8,824 nt of DNA from Amylibacter sp. GTDB lineage: Bacteria; Pseudomonadota; Alphaproteobacteria; Rhodobacterales; Rhodobacteraceae. The stretch lies in assembly GCA_030625465.1 (NCBI GenBank), contig DAOUQS010000069.1, positions 1-8,824 of the forward strand. The letters run 5' to 3'. Shown piece after piece: positions 6,601-8,824 of the stretch (position 1 is its first letter; each line of letters starts with the position of its first letter). Below the pieces are notes generated by a model. The model was not told the DNA's origin. It worked only from the letters and a program-made list of their open reading frames with translations, and did no database searches. Position numbers and translations under genes: made by a program.

Positions 6601-6601
6601 G

Positions 6602-7930
6602 TTATTTATTATTAACGATTTGCGCGCCCAAGGAATTACGCTCTGTACGGGTTATTTTGGCTTGCACAATTGTTCCAATCAACTTCGGATCAGCATCCAT
6701 ATGAACCGCATGTAGATATTCCGATTTCCCAACAAGCTGTCCGGGATCACGGGCGGGTTTCTCTAGCAAAACGGGCAAAGTTTTTCCAACCATAGACAGC
6801 TGAAAATCCATTTGGTGACCGGTTAACAAAACCTGCAAGCGGCGCAGTCTATCGGACTTTTCCGCCTCATCCACTTGATCCATATCCGCCGCAGGCGTGC
6901 CTGGACGTGTGGAATACTTGAACGAATAGGCCTGACCATATTTCACTTCTTCACAAAGTGCCAAAGTCTGCTGGAAATCAGCCTCGGTTTCCCCCGGGAA
7001 GCCCACAATAAAATCACCCGACAAGGCAATGTCGCTGCGGACAGCGCGAATACGTTCGATAACCTTAAGGTATTCTTCAGCCGTATGATGCCGGTTCATC
7101 GCCTTCAGGATTTTATCCGATCCGGCCTGAACCGGCAAGTGCAGATATGGCATCAGCTTTGCAGTGTCGCCAAAAGCCGCGATCAGATCATCGTCCATGT
7201 CATTGGGGTGTGATGTCGTGAAGCGAATGCGTTCCAGCCCATCTATTTTGGCCATTTCACGAATAAGACGGGCCAGCGACCATTCGCCATCCTGGCCCTG
7301 GCCATGATAAGCGTTCACATTCTGGCCCAACAAATTGATCTCGACCACACCTTGGTCGATCAGCTGCTTGGCTTCATCAATGATTTTTTGCGCAGGGCGC
7401 GATACTTCGGCACCGCGTGTATAAGGCACCACACAAAAGGCGCAAAACTTGTCGCAGCCTTCTTGCACCGTCAAAAATGCACTGGGCAATTTACGCCGCG
7501 CTTTGGAAAGCACGATATGATCGAACTTGTCTTCAGTCGGGAAATCAATTTCCACAGGCTTGTCACCAAGGTCCACTGCTTTCATCATCTCCGGCAGACG
7601 GTGATACGCTTGTGATCCGACAACAAAATCCACCATGGGCTGGCGCTGGATAATCTCCTGCCCTTCGGCCTGTGCCACACAACCGGCCACACCAAACTTC
7701 ATCCCGGGCTTTTTAATCTTCAGCTGCTTAAGGCGTCCAAGCTCGGAATATATCTTTTCCGCCGCTTTTTCACGTATATGGCATGTGTTCAGCAAAACCA
7801 GATCGGCTTCGGTCTCATCTGTTGTTACAGAGTAGCCCGAGGGGGCCAAAGCATCTGATATCCGTTCGCTGTCGTAGACATTCATCTGACAACCGTAGGT
7901 TTTGATATAAAGCTTTTTATTATTGGACAT
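6602..7930 (-). CDS. miaB: tRNA-2-methylthio-N6-dimethylallyladenosine synthase MiaB
   Basis: Radical-SAM methylthiotransferase that adds a methylthio group to i6A37 of tRNAs reading codons that start with U, in the cytosol. 442 residues, the usual length. The N-terminal methylthiotransferase domain has the auxiliary-cluster cysteines Cys14 (KTYGCQMN), Cys50 (LLNTCHIR) and Cys84 (GVAGCVAQ). The radical-SAM CxxxCxxC is GCDKFCAFC with Cys159, Cys163 and Cys166; [15 protein letters not shown] (305-319) is another family block. The C-terminal TRAM domain (about 375-440) completes the protein. The ATG start at 7930 has no strong Shine-Dalgarno. It lies 72 nt after the MucR-like gene, with a weak promoter possible in that gap. 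In related genomes miaB is normally near phoH; here about 1.45 kb intervene. Identity is secure. Confidence 0.97.
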   Translation of the reverse strand: MSNNKKLYIKTYGCQMNVYDSERISDALAPSGYSVTTDETEADLVLLNTCHIREKAAEKIYSELGRLKQLKIKKPGMKFGVAGCVAQAEGQEIIQRQPMVDFVVGSQAYHRLPEMMKAVDLGDKPVEIDFPTEDKFDHIVLSKARRKLPSAFLTVQEGCDKFCAFCVVPYTRGAEVSRPAQKIIDEAKQLIDQGVVEINLLGQNVNAYHGQGQDGEWSLARLIREMAKIDGLERIRFTTSHPNDMDDDLIAAFGDTAKLMPYLHLPVQAGSDKILKAMNRHHTAEEYLKVIERIRAVRSDIALSGDFIVGFPGETEADFQQTLALCEEVKYGQAYSFKYSTRPGTPAADMDQVDEAEKSDRLRRLQVLLTGHQMDFQLSMVGKTLPVLLEKPARDPGQLVGKSEYLHAVHMDADPKLIGTIVQAKITRTERNSLGAQIVNNK

Positions 7931-8002
7931 ATCAAGAGTGCCTGATCTGGGTGCTGGAAATGTGGCCTTTACACCGCAAACACCCGATCTGCAACGGCAT
8001 CT
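7931..8002 (-). other. short spacer between the MucR-like gene and miaB
   Basis: 72 bp without a gene or a clear terminator hairpin. TTGCAG followed after 17 bases by TAAAGG is a poor promoter match (three of six bases in each box) and is the only candidate seen for miaB. Confidence 0.3.
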
Positions 8003-8461
8003 TTATTTGCGCCTTTTCCCCAAACCGCTTTGTATTGCCAATTCCTGCCGTTTGGCCGCATAGTTCGGTGCCACCATCGGGTAATCGGCACTTAACCCCC
8101 ATTTCGCGCGGTATTCCTCTGGCGACATATCATAACATGCGCGCAGATGCTTTTTAAGCATGCGAAATTTCTTACCGTCCTCAAGACAAAAGATAAAATC
8201 CGGCGTAATAGACTCTGCGATAGGCAACGCAGGCTCTTGACACGCACGCTTGTGATCCCGGATAGACAGCTCTGAAAGCTTGGCGTGTATCGTCTCGATA
8301 AATTGCGGAACCTCCTTTGTCGGAAGCCCTGCATTGGAAAGATGTGAAGAAACTATTTGTGTCGTTAAAGCCAGTAATGCGTCTTGATCCGACGGCGTAA
8401 TATTATGTTGTGTTTTAATGGTTTCTAAACTTTTATAAACATATTGGTCTAATTTTGACAT
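8003..8461 (-). CDS. MucR/Ros-family transcriptional regulator
   Basis: DNA-binding regulator of the alphaproteobacterial MucR/Ros family, 152 residues from the ATG at 8461. The N-terminal half (about 1-75) is helical, where family members oligomerise. The C-terminal half is the zinc-finger-like DNA-binding domain, with ITPDFIFCLEDGKKFRMLKK, then HLRACYDMSPEEYRAKWGL and DYPMVAPNYAAKR, all family-typical. The expected ligand positions read Cys-x2-Asp-x9-His-x3-Cys (Cys92, Asp95, His105, Cys109 in this numbering); Ros itself has Cys-x2-Cys and ends in His. The ATG is chosen because GGGGA lies 4 nt upstream; a GTG at 8482 would add 7 residues but has no Shine-Dalgarno. Such proteins act as H-NS-like silencers, bind AT-rich DNA and often repress their own gene and exopolysaccharide genes. 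The AT-rich divergent region beside it fits autoregulation. Confidence 0.9.
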   Translation of the reverse strand: MSKLDQYVYKSLETIKTQHNITPSDQDALLALTTQIVSSHLSNAGLPTKEVPQFIETIHAKLSELSIRDHKRACQEPALPIAESITPDFIFCLEDGKKFRMLKKHLRACYDMSPEEYRAKWGLSADYPMVAPNYAAKRQELAIQSGLGKRRK

Positions 8462-8636
8462 TTGATCCCCATTCGCATTCACTTATGCGCATGTATAACT
8501 TGAATAATAATTTTCAAGCCCTTATGGAAACTTTATACAATATTTTATACATTTCATACACCCAACGCTGGATTTTTCACCGGAAATTGAATACATCATG
8601 CGAAAGCAACAGTTTATAACGAATAGGCAATAGCTG
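8462..8636. promoter_or_regulatory. AT-rich divergent intergenic region, candidate regulator binding sites
   Basis: 175 bp between the MucR-like gene and the divergent partial gene, much richer in A and T than the flanks and dense in T-A steps. It holds an inverted repeat CTTGAA (8499-8504) / TTCAAG (8513-8518) with an 8-bp spacer. On the minus strand, GTATGAAAT, GTATAAAAT and GTATAAAG recur at roughly helical spacing around 8530-8562. MucR-family proteins favour AT-rich sites with T-A steps, so autoregulation is plausible. No -35/-10 pair convincing enough to call was found for either gene. Confidence 0.45.
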
Positions 8637-8824
8637 ATGGTCAAGCCATTATTTGACATAACAGATAAAACACTGGTCAAAGGCCCTGTCGGATTTATCT
8701 TCGCCGAGGATTTGGCCGGCTTAAGTTCCTGCATTCGCCACCACGCAAGGTTGGGTTTTGAAAACCTTTTCGTGCTTAAACGCGCAGACCTGACATTACC
8801 GGAAAGCTGCGCCGAGATATGCAC
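8637..8824 (+). CDS. N-terminal fragment of a glycosyltransferase-like protein
   Basis: Open frame from ATG 8637 to the window edge, 62 complete codons. The start of the translation is MVKPLFDITDKTLVKG; the following stretch reads VGFIFAEDLAGLSSCIRHH and then ARLGFENLFVL. The pattern of a hydrophobic strand, an acidic residue, a helix ending in HH, and LGF followed by another strand resembles the start of GT-A fold glycosyltransferases that begin with an E-x-x-x-L-x-x-W-x-x-H-H-x-x-x-G-F type motif. The Shine-Dalgarno is weak (AGG 9 nt upstream). The long minus-strand frame over the same bases has no family features. A surface-polysaccharide role would suit a gene divergent from a MucR-type regulator, but the fragment is too short to be sure. 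Confidence 0.55.
   Translation, partial: MVKPLFDITDKTLVKGPVGFIFAEDLAGLSSCIRHHARLGFENLFVLKRADLTLPESCAEIC

Noticed and set aside
8598..8633. Upstream 11-codon open frame in the same frame as the glycosyltransferase-like gene
   Set aside because: No Shine-Dalgarno, no run of regulatory codons and no attenuator-like hairpin; short frames like this are expected by chance.
8522..8824. 100-codon minus-strand frame at the right edge
   Set aside because: It overlaps the plus-strand glycosyltransferase-like frame and the AT-rich regulatory region; its translation has no recognisable features.

Overview
The window reads as a chromosomal segment of an alphaproteobacterium, most likely Rhodobacterales. 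Three things point there: the gene order miaB, phoH, ybeY, corC, lnt, metK; a MucR/Ros-type regulator next to it; and a sequence just upstream of metK that matches the SAM/SAH riboswitch, a class known mainly from metK leaders of Rhodobacterales. Base composition is close to 50 % GC, which is low for that order. The genus cannot be named from the sequence.

Layout, mostly on the minus strand and read from high to low coordinates. At 8637-8824 (+) lies the first 62 codons of a protein resembling a glycosyltransferase, divergent from a MucR/Ros regulator (8003-8461, -), with an AT-rich intergenic region between them. Next comes miaB (6602-7930). It is followed by a block that separates miaB from phoH, two genes that are usually close neighbours in Alphaproteobacteria. 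This block holds a secreted OmpA-domain protein (5885-6448), a small lipoprotein that duplicates its N-terminal domain (5563-5868), and a 265-bp non-coding element with 32-bp terminal inverted repeats (5198-5462). The rest is the compact operon phoH (4133-5152), ybeY (3625-4140), corC (2740-3597), lnt (1199-2761), then metK (1-1101, C-terminus cut by the window edge) under its own riboswitch.

How the genes fit together. The phoH-ybeY-corC-lnt run groups RNA metabolism (PhoH-family ATPase, YbeY endoribonuclease), a CBS-domain CorC protein and the last enzyme of lipoprotein maturation; overlaps at phoH/ybeY and corC/lnt suggest coupled translation. MetK makes S-adenosylmethionine, which MiaB consumes, and the riboswitch would shut off metK translation when SAM or SAH is high. 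The lipoprotein beside the OmpA-domain protein would be a substrate of Lnt and, with its partner, probably acts in the envelope.

The best leads are the SAM/SAH riboswitch, the MITE-like element with a third copy of its terminal motif just after miaB, the domain-sharing OmpA/lipoprotein pair, and the unusual zinc-finger ligand set of the MucR-like regulator.
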